Counted from the first letter of the stretch, positions 1 to 9,264 are shown. The stretch: DNA of 64,000 nt from Paenibacillus durus ATCC 35681 (GCF_000993825.1 NZ_CP011114.1:1984001-2048000), one strand, 5' to 3'. Program-made: numbers and translations. Notes: generated by a model not told the origin, from the letters alone.

Positions 1-242
1 CAATTGCCAGCTTAGTGTTGTTAAATAATAACTTAAGTCTTGGCCGCTCAACGGATTGATCGGGGATATTGTTATGCAGAGTGGGGTTATTGTTGGAATT
101 GTTGCCGACCGTCTTTATGGGAGATAGAGGAATCCATTCCCTTCTTAACATCTCTGCTAAAGTTTGTATAACGTCAATCCCTTTGGGCAAATTTAAATAT
201 CCTCTACACTGTCTATTCGAATCATTCCGTCTATTTGAACAC
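1..242 (-). other. Unassigned open frame running off the left edge
   Basis: On the minus strand one frame stays open from the transposon end hairpin to base 1 and reads, in part, GIDVIQTLAEMLRREWIPLS. I do not recognise a family. It could be the tail of a gene that the neighbouring tnpB element landed in, or chance. The only evidence is the lack of stops over about 75 codons. Confidence 0.2.
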
Positions 243-243
243 T

Positions 244-451
244 CCCCCACTTAGCTAACACTTGAAGTGGGGGATTCTTGGGTAATCCCTTCTACTGAGG
301 GGAATTCATTTCGATATTTTCTCACGAAAAATCGTATACCAAGCGATCCCTGCGGTTCCCGCAGTTTTCCAAGGGAAAATCTGTACCGATCTTCCCGAGT
401 TTTAAGTTATTTGTCTTAACAACATATCTAAAGGAAAGGTGGGGTTGACGT
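244..451 (-). ncRNA. Candidate omega/reRNA guide RNA of TnpB
   Basis: In the TnpB family the guide RNA spans the 3' end of tnpB and the right-end hairpin, with the guide taken from flanking DNA. Here about 200 nt of non-coding sequence follow the tnpB stop and end in a strong stem-loop (244-274), as expected. Bases just below 244, read on the minus strand, would be the guide. This is inferred from family architecture; the RNA ends are not visible. Confidence 0.45.
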
Positions 452-1540
452 TTAAACAGCAAGGCTTTTGATGTTATGTGCTGCATTTTCATCTCGATCA
501 TGATGGGTATGGCACGATGGACATGTCCATTGCCGCACAGACAATTTCTTTACTTCAGGATGGATAGTGCCGCATACATGACACCTTTGGCTCGTTGGAG
601 CGAATGTGTCGGCAAACTTCACCGAGCGTCCATACCATTCCGCTTTATACGAAAGCTGACGGGCAAATTCACCCCAGGACGCATCGGCGATGGATTTGGC
701 CAGCCGGTGATTTTTGAGCATGTTCGCCACGCTCAGATTTTCGATACTGATCGTTTGGTTTTCACGAATCAGCTTCGTGGTGAGTTGATGCAAAACATCA
801 TGGCGGCTGCCCACGATCTTCTCATGGATTTGGGCAACCTTCTGTTTGGCTTTTTGCCAATTGGAGCCCCCTTTGTTACGACGGGCCATGCGGCGTTGCC
901 AAAATGCAAGTTTTTGTTCATATTTGCGAAACACTTTGGGATTGGCAACCCGCAACCCATCAGAGCAGACCGCTAATTCCTTGAGTCCAAGGTCAATGCC
1001 GATCTCCTTATCGGTCTGCGGCAGAGGATTCATTTCCACTTCGCAGAGGATGGATACAAAATATTTGCCTGCCGCATTTCGCCGCAGGGTAGCCGAAAGA
1101 ATGCGACCTTCACACGCTCTGGAGTTGGCAAAGCGAAGCCAGCCAAGCTTCGGAAGTTTAAGTCGGTTTCCGTTGATAGCAATGTTATCATTAGTGTATT
1201 TGGTGGTGTAGCTTTGCACAGGATGCTTGCGGCTTTTGAAACGTGGAGCCTGATTTTGTTTCTTGAAGAAACGTTCAAAGCTGTCTGCCACGTATCGCAC
1301 CGCCGATTGCAAAGCAATGCTATCTACCGATTTCAACCATTCAAATTGCTGTTTGAGTGCAGGAAGCTGTGTGGCACAGGTGTTATAGGACAACCCTTTG
1401 CCGGTTGCCGCATAGGTTTCGTTCCATTTGATTAAGAAATGATTGAAGACAAAGCGGCAACAGCCAAACATTTGATGGATGAGTTGCCGTTGTTCCGGAT
1501 TGGGATAGATGCGATATTTATAAGCTTTATGCACCAACAT
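452..1540 (-). CDS. tnpB: TnpB RNA-guided endonuclease / transposon accessory protein
   Basis: A 362-residue protein of normal TnpB length. The N-terminal KAYKYRIYPNPEQ helix-turn-helix segment is followed by the RuvC-like nuclease. Motif I is GIDLGLKELAV, motif II contains IENLSV and motif III is DRDENAAHN. A CxxC...CxxC zinc ribbon (CHVCG, CPSC) lies between II and III. All three acidic residues are present, so the nuclease looks intact. The start was chosen at the ATG with AAAGGAGG nine bases upstream. A longer in-frame start 15 codons earlier lacks such a site. No tnpA lies alongside. Confidence 0.9.
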   Translation of the reverse strand: MLVHKAYKYRIYPNPEQRQLIHQMFGCCRFVFNHFLIKWNETYAATGKGLSYNTCATQLPALKQQFEWLKSVDSIALQSAVRYVADSFERFFKKQNQAPRFKSRKHPVQSYTTKYTNDNIAINGNRLKLPKLGWLRFANSRACEGRILSATLRRNAAGKYFVSILCEVEMNPLPQTDKEIGIDLGLKELAVCSDGLRVANPKVFRKYEQKLAFWQRRMARRNKGGSNWQKAKQKVAQIHEKIVGSRHDVLHQLTTKLIRENQTISIENLSVANMLKNHRLAKSIADASWGEFARQLSYKAEWYGRSVKFADTFAPTSQRCHVCGTIHPEVKKLSVRQWTCPSCHTHHDRDENAAHNIKSLAV

Positions 1541-1670
1541 GCCACGGTGCCTCCTTTCGTGTAAGACATTTCTATTACAGCACATATGTTCGCTTTAGGG
1601 CGAAAAAACCGCCGATTCATCTCCTCCCTATAGAGGAAGGAGTCTTCTCGGCTTTTAAGATAAATGGGGA

Positions 1671-1697
1671 TGTCACAAAATCACCCCGTAACTCGTT
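1671..1697 (+). promoter_or_regulatory. ECF41-type promoter of the sigma factor gene
   Basis: TGTCACA (1671-1677), a 16-base spacer and CGTT (1694-1697) closely match the published ECF41 promoter pattern TGTCACA-N16-CGTC. It lies about 60 bases before the sigma gene start at 1760, consistent with autoregulation. An identical arrangement precedes the decarboxylase-like gene on the opposite strand (3985-3959). Confidence 0.65.
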
Positions 1698-1759
1698 TTA
1701 TTTTTAAGGCCTATTTTGCAATAGGTTTAATATATGGGGAACCGATCGGAAGTGAAGAC

Positions 1760-2620
1760 ATGGAGGAACTGTATCAGAAGTATAAAGGGCTGCTCTTTAA
1801 GCTCGCTTACCAACTAACAGGATCTGTTACGGACGCCGAAGATGTTGTACACGATGTTTTTCTGAAAATAGTCGATGTACCGCCGGAGAAGCTAGCAGAA
1901 CCTAAAGCCTATCTTTGTAAGATGGTAACGAATCGCTGTCGGGATTTGCAAAAATCGGCACGCAGGAAACGGGAGCAATATTATGGGGAATGGCTCCCAG
2001 AGCCCCTACATCGCATGAATGATGAAGCGATAGATGCGGTCGTCCGCGACGATCTGCTATCATATGCGTTGCTTGTTCTGCTTGAAAGGCTATCACCAAC
2101 GGAACGTGTCGTATTTGTGCTTCGAGAGGCGCTTGGCTTTGACTATCATGAAATTGCCGAACTGGTGGAGAAGAGTGAAGTGAACTGTCGTAAACTGTTC
2201 AGTCGGGCCAACGCGAAAATGGGGATTACATCTGAACAACTTGTTCATTCTGAGGGAGCTACCCCCGAGCTCGTCCATGGCTTCCTGAGCGCTCTGAAAC
2301 AGGGCAACCTCAATCAAATCTTATCCATCCTGGATCAAGAAGTTGTCCTTGTCTCCGATGGGGGAGGCAAAGTCTCGGCCGTTGTCGAACCCATCTATAC
2401 AAGAGAACTTGTTGCGGAGTTCCTGCTTGGTCCATTACGTCGAGCATCAACGATCGATGGAGTTCATATCGAGGTTATTCAGATGAATAGACAGCCTGCA
2501 TTTATTCTTCGATCTAGCGAAGGGATTCATACCGTCGGGATTGTTCATGTGGAGAACAATCAAATTCGCAACATTTATATTGTCAGAAACCCGGACAAGC
2601 TGATGCACGTTGGAAAATGA
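1760..2620 (+). CDS. ECF41-type RNA polymerase sigma factor with SnoaL-like C-terminal domain
   Basis: A 286-residue protein. Sigma region 2 is at about 1-70 (MEELYQKYKGLLFKLAYQL, DAEDVVHDVF), region 4 at about 105-160 (LSPTERVVFVLREALGFDYH, a helix-turn-helix), and a SnoaL-like domain follows at about 175-285. The C-terminal extension defines ECF41, whose members are controlled by that domain rather than by an anti-sigma factor. They usually sit beside a carboxymuconolactone decarboxylase, oxidoreductase or epimerase gene, as here. The ATG at 1760 was chosen because an earlier in-frame ATG lies upstream of the promoter and 1760 gives the family length. A strong terminator follows at once. 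Confidence 0.85.
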   Translation: MEELYQKYKGLLFKLAYQLTGSVTDAEDVVHDVFLKIVDVPPEKLAEPKAYLCKMVTNRCRDLQKSARRKREQYYGEWLPEPLHRMNDEAIDAVVRDDLLSYALLVLLERLSPTERVVFVLREALGFDYHEIAELVEKSEVNCRKLFSRANAKMGITSEQLVHSEGATPELVHGFLSALKQGNLNQILSILDQEVVLVSDGGGKVSAVVEPIYTRELVAEFLLGPLRRASTIDGVHIEVIQMNRQPAFILRSSEGIHTVGIVHVENNQIRNIYIVRNPDKLMHVGK

Positions 2621-2623
2621 AAC

Positions 2624-2667
2624 GAAGCACAAAGAACCTTCGCAGGGTTCTTTGTGCTTCTGTTTTT
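2624..2667 (+). terminator. Rho-independent terminator of the sigma gene
   Basis: The perfect 15-bp arms GAAGCACAAAGAACC and GGTTCTTTGTGCTTC surround a short loop and are followed by a T run. Confidence 0.9.
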
Positions 2668-2842
2668 AACAACGATGCTGGTAGAAATCAACCTTGCAAC
2701 TGGATGAGCCAATCATTGAACCGACGAATTTCATTGAGTCCCAACCGGTCCGATCATGCCACATCAACAATACCGTTTACCGGTGTCCCAACCGTCCGTT
2801 TGGCACTTAAATCCGCAATTCGCTTCTTTCATCGGGTTTATC

Positions 2843-3214
2843 TTATAAAGTCTGCTGCACGGAAGTCGGTGAGATCTCCAATACGCGGGTTAGAAACGGG
2901 AATTTTTCTTTCATCATAGCGTATTCCTCGCCCGTTTCAATAAACTTGGCTGTACCCTCAATTAGAAAACCGATACCCATCGCCCAGCGGCCCATAATTT
3001 CTTTGGAAGCGACGGTCAATTTGACATGGGGATTTCGCTCGATGTTGGCTTGGGTTCTCCTCATTCCGGCAGCCGGAATAAGCCAACGGCCATCCTCCAT
3101 AACCTGCACATAAGAATTCCATGTGTTGCTGATATGGCCTTCTCCCTCAGACCATGTCACGATGGACACGGGACCTTCGTTGGTAAGGGTTTCAAGCAGT
3201 TTTTCATTCTCCAC
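2843..3214 (-). CDS. Pyridoxamine 5'-phosphate oxidase-like FMN-binding protein
   Basis: A 123-residue single-domain split-barrel protein. The segments WNSYVQVMEDGRWLIPAAGM, NPHVKLTVASKE and GIGFLIEGTAKF match small PNPOx-like flavin or F420/haem-binding proteins. The substrate is unknown; members reduce small molecules or quinones. It lies 95 bases downstream of the decarboxylase-like gene on the same strand and is likely cotranscribed from the ECF41-type promoter, making it the probable oxidoreductase partner of this locus. The start ATG follows AGGAGG at a normal distance. Confidence 0.8.
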   Translation of the reverse strand: MENEKLLETLTNEGPVSIVTWSEGEGHISNTWNSYVQVMEDGRWLIPAAGMRRTQANIERNPHVKLTVASKEIMGRWAMGIGFLIEGTAKFIETGEEYAMMKEKFPFLTRVLEISPTSVQQTL

Positions 3215-3309
3215 GATTTGTTAACCTCCTGATTTTGGTAACTTAGACGGTTGCCAGAGTTACAATATTCTTAATAAGAAACGCACTGTTAATCTGCTCT
3301 TACAGTCGC

Positions 3310-3789
3310 TTAGCTCAGGCCAGCTTTAGTCAATCCAAATGCTGCGTCAGCAGAACCCGGTACGGTCTTGAAGGCGACGTTAATACGGTTCCAGGCATTA
3401 ATCGCCATGATCGAGAAGGTGAGATCTGAAATTTCTTTTTCGGATAATTGCCCGCGAACGCGGTCATAGATGTCATCAGGTACGCCTTGCTCCGGCAGCT
3501 TGGTCAGAATCTCGGTCCATGCCAGCGAAGCCCGCTCGCGTGGACTAAATAGCGTTGATTCGCGCCAAGTCGAGATGTGGTAAAGGCGCAGCTCGCTCTC
3601 GCCATGGATCTTGGCCTGCTTGACATGCATATCCAGGCAAAATCCACAACCATTCATTTGCGAAGCTCTGATGTGAACGAGATGGAGGATTTTCTCTTCA
3701 ATCGAACTCTCCTTCTCGGCATTGCTAAGTTCCATCATTTTTTTGAAAAATTCCGGTGATTGTTGCATGTAGTTTATACGTTGTGCCAT
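3310..3789 (-). CDS. Carboxymuconolactone decarboxylase / AhpD-like protein
   Basis: A 159-residue protein with the AhpD-like signature CGFCLDMHVKQAK: two cysteines separated by two residues, then a histidine three further on. That is the redox and proton-relay motif of alkylhydroperoxidase-like CMD proteins. It probably reduces peroxides or other electrophiles. It is the usual partner of ECF41 sigma factors, and an ECF41-type promoter lies upstream at 3985-3959, leaving a leader of about 160 bases. The start MAQRINYM was chosen for its GAGAGG upstream and family length; an upstream in-frame ATG would add an unusual isoleucine-rich stretch. Confidence 0.85.
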   Translation of the reverse strand: MAQRINYMQQSPEFFKKMMELSNAEKESSIEEKILHLVHIRASQMNGCGFCLDMHVKQAKIHGESELRLYHISTWRESTLFSPRERASLAWTEILTKLPEQGVPDDIYDRVRGQLSEKEISDLTFSIMAINAWNRINVAFKTVPGSADAAFGLTKAGLS

Positions 3790-3958
3790 AACTACTCTAC
3801 CTCTCTTTTCTACTTTAATGATTATTATTTCATAAACAATGAGGGTGGTACCAAACCGTACGTTATCGTACAATCGTCATACTGCCGAAGTTTAACTAGC
3901 CGTGCCTTTTCTTCTGGCTTTAAGCTTCACCCCCCATGTTAATCGCGATCGAAAATAT

Positions 3959-3985
3959 AACGATGATGCGACTCTTTTTGTGACA
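3959..3985 (-). promoter_or_regulatory. ECF41-type promoter of the decarboxylase-like operon
   Basis: On the minus strand TGTCACA (3985-3979), 16 bases, then CGTT (3962-3959). Motif, spacing and -10 are identical to the site before the sigma gene at 1671. The leader downstream also holds a GTACG-TTAT-CGTAC palindrome at 3858-3871 that could be a second control site. Confidence 0.65.
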
Positions 3986-4111
3986 CTCTCGACTTTGAGG
4001 CAGCGTAGCGTGATGCCTGTTCTATCAGTTTTGCATTTCATGCATATAACGATGCTGCTTATCAATCCGTGACATAAACGCAATCACAAGCGTACCGGTT
4101 TCGGATTTCTT

Positions 4112-4849
<738 letters not shown>

Positions 4850-4905
4850 GAGTTACTGCTCCTTTGCTTATAAATTGAGATACTTATATGGGAATGATGA
4901 AATTA

Positions 4906-4951
4906 AACGAACATCCGATATAAAATATATGTTGATTATATGACGTTCGTT
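4906..4951. promoter_or_regulatory. Candidate TetR operator between SDR and tetR
   Basis: Inverted arms AACGAAC (4906-4912) and GTTCGTT (4945-4951) flank an AT-rich core. A further ACGTTCG half-site lies at 5024-5030, just before the tetR ribosome binding site. The position suits a repressor controlling both divergent genes. The long gap between arms leaves the unit size uncertain. Confidence 0.45.
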
Positions 4952-5064
4952 GAATAATATTATAGATAGTAGCCCAGAATACTCAATGGTTAATTGATGC
5001 GTATTTGTTTGATATACAACAGTACGTTCGGAATTGTTGATAATCTTAAGGAGGTACGAATGCA

Positions 5065-5655
5065 ATGGAACATGCCGTAAAAATCGACCGCCGCATTCTC
5101 CGAACAAAACAATCCATTACGAAGTCCTTTTTGGAGCTGTTCTCGGAAAAAAATATTGAAGAAATTACGATTAACGATATCGCGGAGCGCGCCAATGTTA
5201 ACCGTGGAACCATTTATCTGCATTACATTGACAAATACGATCTCTTGGACAAATGCATTGAAGAGCGCATCAACGAATTAATTTCGCTGTGCAAGAGACG
5301 GGAAGTTGATGAAGTTAATCAAGAGCTACTACATGAGCCAAAACCGTTTTTTGATTATTTACAGGACCACTTCCCGTTCTTTTCTTCTATGTTCTCCAAT
5401 CAAAGGGTCTTTGTATTTCGGGACCGGCTACAGCATTTTATCTCCGTCAGTCTTATGGATAAAATGAATAAGCTGGGTAATAAGTCCGATGTTGAGAGTG
5501 AGCTAAACGCTCAATTCATGGCTTCTGCTTTTATCGGGATTGTGGAGTGGTGGATTCGTCATCAAATGCCGCATTCCACGGATTTTATGGCCGATCAGGT
5601 CAGGAAATTATTTGAAAAAAATCAGATATATCCAAATATCATGAAGCGTTCATGA
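5065..5655 (+). CDS. TetR/AcrR family transcriptional regulator
   Basis: A 196-residue protein. The N-terminal TetR helix-turn-helix is at about 10-60 (ITINDIAERANVNRGTIYLHYIDKYDLL). A C-terminal all-helical ligand domain follows with the WWIRHQMP segment typical of the YbiH/TetR_C subgroup in Bacillales. The start has AAGGAGGT upstream. It is divergent from the SDR gene and likely represses it and itself through the intergenic half-sites. The inducer is unknown. Confidence 0.88.
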   Translation: MEHAVKIDRRILRTKQSITKSFLELFSEKNIEEITINDIAERANVNRGTIYLHYIDKYDLLDKCIEERINELISLCKRREVDEVNQELLHEPKPFFDYLQDHFPFFSSMFSNQRVFVFRDRLQHFISVSLMDKMNKLGNKSDVESELNAQFMASAFIGIVEWWIRHQMPHSTDFMADQVRKLFEKNQIYPNIMKRS

Positions 5656-5986
5656 ACTTAGATAAAAACAGACCTTCAGAAGCCAGCGATAAGGAAATCG
5701 CCATTCCGAAGGTCTGCTGTTGTATTCGTAAACTTATCCCTGACAAAATCGGCAATAACAAAAGAGGAACCTTAGCAATCAAGATATTCATAACGAAATG
5801 ACTTTCTAGAATTCGGTTTAGTTCTTGCAGCAGACATGTTATTGGCGGGTGATAACTTTATTTCTACCCCCGCCCATCACACAGGCTGGGTTTACTGCAT
5901 TTTACGTGATTATTTTAAACAACTTTATTATCAGGTGACACTTAGGTGAACATTATCCATTCTTATCTTGATATCGGAGCGATCAA
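5656..5986. other. Intergenic region with a hairpin and no gene seen
   Basis: A nested hairpin (5669-5716, CAGACCTTC/GAAGGTCTG outside, GCGAT/ATCGC inside) follows tetR and may end its transcript, although no T run follows. The rest is AT-rich with a GGCGGG/CCCGCC pair near 5847-5875. No coding frame or clear promoter was seen. Confidence 0.5.
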
Positions 5987-8500
5987 ATGAGCACACTTCC
6001 AATTATGCAGATCATGCCTGAACTTAAAAATAGACTTGCGGGCTCCTCATCCGCCGTCCTTATCGCGGAACCGGGAGCGGGTAAGACAACGATGACGCCG
6101 CTCGCGCTGCTGGACGAGCCGTGGATGAAGGGCAAAACCATGCTTATGCTGGAACCCAGGCGGCTTGCCGCCCGAGCGGCGGCCGCCTATATGGCGTCCT
6201 GTCTCGGCGAGCAGGCAGGCCAAACCGTGGGCTACCGGATGCGTATGGACAGCAGGACGGGGCCGAACACACGCATAATCGTCGTAACCGAAGGCGTGCT
6301 GACCAGGGTGCTTCAGGACGACCCTTCGCTGGGCGATACCGGCCTTATCATCTTCGACGAATTCCACGAGCGCAGCCTGAATGCCGATCTGGGGCTTGCG
6401 CTCTCGCTGGAGACGCAGGCTGTACTCCGCGAGGACTTGAAGATCCTCGTGATGTCGGCAACGCTTGACGGAGTGAAGGTCTCCGGGCTGCTTGGCGGTG
6501 CTCCGGTTGTCCGGTGTCCCGGCAGAGTATTTCCGGTAGAAACCGTATACGCGCCTCCGGCGGCAGCAACCCCTCTTGAAAAGGCTGTGGCGAATGCGGC
6601 CCGGCGCGCGCTGGCCGAGCAGCCCGGCGATATCCTGCTGTTTCTCCCGGGCGCGAGAGAAATTCGACGGACGGAGTCGGAGCTAAGGTCCGGTGCGCTG
6701 CCCGGGAACGTGACGCTTCGTCCGCTCTACGGCCAGCTGCCGCAGGCCGAGCAGGACAGCGCCGTTGCGCCGGCTACGGAGGGCCAGCGGAAGGTCGTGC
6801 TGGCGACCTCCATCGCCGAGACAAGTCTGACGATCGAGGGAGTGCGGACCGTGATCGATTCCGGGCTGCGGCGGACGCAGCGGTTCTCGCCGAGAACGGG
6901 CATGCCGCGCCTGGAGACGCTGCCGATTTCCAAGGCATCGGCGGAGCAACGGCGCGGCCGGGCGGGACGGACGGCCCCCGGCGTCTGCTACCGGCTCTGG
7001 AGCCGGGAGGAGCATGACCGCCTGCCGGAATCGGACGCGCCGGAGATTCTGGAGGCCGATCTGGCCGGCCTCGCGCTGGAGCTGGCGCTGTGGGGCGTGC
7101 GCGATCCCGCCCAGCTGGCCTGGCTTGACGCGCCGCCCCCCGCGCCGTATACGCAGGCGACCGCGCTGCTGCGCCAGCTCGGCGCCCTGGACGCCGCCGG
7201 CGCCATTACCCCGCACGGCCGGCGGCTGGCCGCGCTGGGCGCGCACCCCCGCGCCGCGCATATGCTGCTGCGCGCGGCCGGGCTTGGCGCGGCGCCGCTC
7301 GCCTGCCGACTGGCGGCGCTGCTGCAGGAGCGGGACCCGCTGCGCGGTCCCGCCTCGGGCAGCTGCGACCTCACGCTGCGCGTGGAGGTGCTGCTGCGGT
7401 ACGAAGCCTCCGCCGGGCGCGATGCGGGCGGAGGCGATCCTGCGGCTCTGCGCGCTGCTGCGCGCGCGAGCCGGGGGCTGGAGGCGCAGCTGCGGACGGC
7501 GGCGCCAGACCTTTCCGTCGCCGCAGATCCGGCGGATGCTTCCCTCTGCGGCCTGCTGCTGTCGTTCGCCTATCCCGACCGAATCGGGCAGCGCAGAGGC
7601 GAGGGAGCTTTTCTGCTCTCCGGCGGACGCGGCGCGGCAATGGGGGAGAGCCAGCACCTTGCCCGCGAGCCTTATATCGTAGCCGTCTCCGTTGATGACA
7701 AGGGAACGCAGAGCCGTATTATGCTTGCGGCTGCAGTGGAAGAGAAGGATCTGCTGGAGCATCACGCGGATATCGTGACAGAGCGTTCCGAAGTATACTG
7801 GGATGACGAGAGCAAGAGCGTCAAATCCCGCCGCCGCACGATGCTCGGCGAACTCACGCTCAAGGAGTCCGGTCATGAGCGTCCTTCTCCGGAAGAAGCG
7901 GCGAGGGTTCTAATGCAGGTGATTTCCGGGGAGGGTCTAAGACTGCTTCCTTGGGACAAGGGAACTCTGCAGCTTAGGGAACGCTTGGCGTTTATGCACT
8001 GGCTCGACCCTTCCTGGCCGGATGTGTCCGATGAGGGTCTCTCGGGGAGCATGGAAGAGTGGCTGCTTCCCTTTCTAGATGGCTGCCGCAGTCTGCGTGA
8101 GGTCCAGCGTCTGCCACTGCGCGAGGCGCTTGAGAGCATGCTGGACTGGGAACGGAAACGGCGGCTGGATCAGGAGGCTCCAACGCATATCGCGGTTCCC
8201 AGTGGATCACGAATTGCCGTTGATTATAGTGATCCGGCCGCGCCGGTGCTGGCGGTGAAGCTGCAAGAGATGTTCGGGCAGCGGGAGACCCCGCGAATTG
8301 GAGCGGGAAGAGTACCCGTACTGCTTCATCTGCTGTCTCCCGCGCGGCGGCCGGTTCAGGTGACTGCCGATCTTGCGAGCTTTTGGGCCAGCACATATTT
8401 TGATGTCAAGAAAGATTTGAAGGGACGATATCCCAAACATTATTGGCCGGATGATCCGCTTCAAGCCGTACCGACCCATCGGACGCGGCCGATCCAATAA
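5987..8500 (+). CDS. hrpB: ATP-dependent RNA helicase-like protein HrpB (DExH box)
   Basis: An 837-residue DEAH-family helicase. Motif I is EPGAGKTT near residue 28, motif II DEFHERS near 124, motif III SATLD, motif V ETSLTIEG and motif VI QRRGRAGR. The helicase-associated region is followed by the HrpB C-terminal domain ending YPKHYWPDDPL, which separates HrpB from HrpA. In E. coli its role is poorly understood and no essential function is known. The middle part (about 7.0-7.5 kb) is much more GC-rich and alanine/arginine-rich than the flanks, which creates long antisense open frames. The start has GGAG upstream. Monocistronic. Confidence 0.93.
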   Translation: MSTLPIMQIMPELKNRLAGSSSAVLIAEPGAGKTTMTPLALLDEPWMKGKTMLMLEPRRLAARAAAAYMASCLGEQAGQTVGYRMRMDSRTGPNTRIIVVTEGVLTRVLQDDPSLGDTGLIIFDEFHERSLNADLGLALSLETQAVLREDLKILVMSATLDGVKVSGLLGGAPVVRCPGRVFPVETVYAPPAAATPLEKAVANAARRALAEQPGDILLFLPGAREIRRTESELRSGALPGNVTLRPLYGQLPQAEQDSAVAPATEGQRKVVLATSIAETSLTIEGVRTVIDSGLRRTQRFSPRTGMPRLETLPISKASAEQRRGRAGRTAPGVCYRLWSREEHDRLPESDAPEILEADLAGLALELALWGVRDPAQLAWLDAPPPAPYTQATALLRQLGALDAAGAITPHGRRLAALGAHPRAAHMLLRAAGLGAAPLACRLAALLQERDPLRGPASGSCDLTLRVEVLLRYEASAGRDAGGGDPAALRAAARASRGLEAQLRTAAPDLSVAADPADASLCGLLLSFAYPDRIGQRRGEGAFLLSGGRGAAMGESQHLAREPYIVAVSVDDKGTQSRIMLAAAVEEKDLLEHHADIVTERSEVYWDDESKSVKSRRRTMLGELTLKESGHERPSPEEAARVLMQVISGEGLRLLPWDKGTLQLRERLAFMHWLDPSWPDVSDEGLSGSMEEWLLPFLDGCRSLREVQRLPLREALESMLDWERKRRLDQEAPTHIAVPSGSRIAVDYSDPAAPVLAVKLQEMFGQRETPRIGAGRVPVLLHLLSPARRPVQVTADLASFWASTYFDVKKDLKGRYPKHYWPDDPLQAVPTHRTRPIQ

Positions 8501-8572
8501 ATTGTAGGAAAGCAACTGTTCTCCTGCCTTCATTTACGTCACCTTGAAGCTTTCCTCCCCCTCTTTTTCCAT

Positions 8573-8597
8573 GTTTGGAAAAGTGGAGGAAGGGCAA
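8573..8597 (+). promoter_or_regulatory. Candidate SigB promoter
   Basis: GTTTGG, 13 bases, then GGGCAA resembles the Bacillus SigB pattern GTTTAA-N12-14-GGGTAT. It lies about 40 bases before the general stress protein, the gene class expected. It overlaps a CTTTTTCC/GGAAAAG hairpin that may end hrpB transcription. Confidence 0.45.
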
Positions 8598-8635
8598 GAT
8601 AACTAACGTGCACCTAAGAATAAGGAGGGCTTCAA

Positions 8636-9136
8636 GTGACAAAGAGAATTGTTGGCACTTTCGATACGGGACCCGAGGCAACCAAGGCGATAAAAGAATT
8701 ACAAGCCAAAGGTATCCGTAATGATGATATTTCAGTGATTACACGGGATCGCGAAGATCTGCGGATGATTACGGAGGAGACGGATACAATGGCTCCGGAA
8801 GGAGTCGCTACAGGAGCGGCAACTGGCGGCGTAGCTGGAGGGATTGCCGGGCTGCTGGCTGGGATCGGCGCGCTGGCTATTCCTGGCATCGGCCCGATTA
8901 TCGCAGCAGGCCCGATTGCGGGGGCATTGACCGGCGCGGCAATAGGAGCGGGTGCAGGCGGCCTGGTCGGGGGACTTGTCGGCTTGGGCATACCCGAAGA
9001 GGAAGCGCGAGAATATGTGGGCTATGTTGAACAAGGCAAGATTCTGGTTCTTGTAGACGACGACGGACTCGATGCCCAAATAGCCAATATATTCCGAAAT
9101 AAGCCCTCGCTGAAGGCTACTCGGATTGATCGATGA
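8636..9136 (+). CDS. General stress protein 17M-like (YflT-type) protein with glycine-zipper segment
   Basis: A 166-residue protein. Residues 3-50 (KRIVGTFDTGPEATKAIKELQ) form the 17M/YflT-like domain seen in heat- or stress-induced Bacillales proteins. A glycine/alanine-rich hydrophobic stretch (about 58-118) with GxxxG repeats could insert in or associate with membranes, and the C-terminal YVEQGKILVLVDDD segment closes the alpha/beta domain. The GTG start follows AAGGAGG. A SigB-like promoter precedes it. Molecular function is unknown. Confidence 0.82.
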   Translation: MTKRIVGTFDTGPEATKAIKELQAKGIRNDDISVITRDREDLRMITEETDTMAPEGVATGAATGGVAGGIAGLLAGIGALAIPGIGPIIAAGPIAGALTGAAIGAGAGGLVGGLVGLGIPEEEAREYVGYVEQGKILVLVDDDGLDAQIANIFRNKPSLKATRIDR

Positions 9137-9219
9137 ATTCGGATACCGATCCGAAACTCTATAAATAGAACAAGCTATAAGGTTAGCGAATTTCCCAATC
9201 GTTTTGAATAAAAAAAGAG

Positions 9220-9264
9220 GCCGTAATTCCCAAAAAATGCAATCTGGGGAATGCGGCTTTTTTT
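9220..9264 (+). terminator. Rho-independent terminator
   Basis: GCCGTAATTCCC pairs with GGGGAATGCGGC around a short A-rich loop and is followed by seven T, ending the stress protein transcript. Confidence 0.85.

Larger units (their letters stand above)
244..1659 (-). mobile_element. Solo tnpB element (IS200/IS605 superfamily, IS1341-like)
   Basis: A single tnpB gene lies between subterminal hairpins. No tnpA is present, so it would need a TnpA in trans to move. The left end (upstream of tnpB, near 1621-1642) has an imperfect CTCCT/AGGAG hairpin and is preceded on the minus strand by TTTAT (1664-1660). The right end (244-274) has a stem with CCCCCACTT and AAGTGGGGG arms. A second truncated copy of the left end near 40.1-40.3 kb has the same hairpin and the same preceding TTTAT, which supports this boundary. 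The exact right boundary is not certain. Confidence 0.75.

Noticed and set aside
476..976. Plus-strand frame opposite tnpB
   Set aside because: It overlaps the RuvC core of TnpB and lacks coding character.
3892..4083. 63-codon minus frame upstream of the AhpD-like gene
   Set aside because: It spans the ECF41-type promoter and has no ribosome site. Regarded as non-coding.
5801..5830. dif-like half site (ACTTTCTAGAA)
   Set aside because: Only the left arm resembles the Bacillus dif sequence. The right arm is absent, so it is probably chance despite the nearby rtp.
6683..7876. 397-codon open frame antisense to hrpB
   Set aside because: It lies opposite a conserved helicase in the most GC-rich section, where stop codons are rare, and its sequence is low-complexity arginine/alanine/glutamine with no family.
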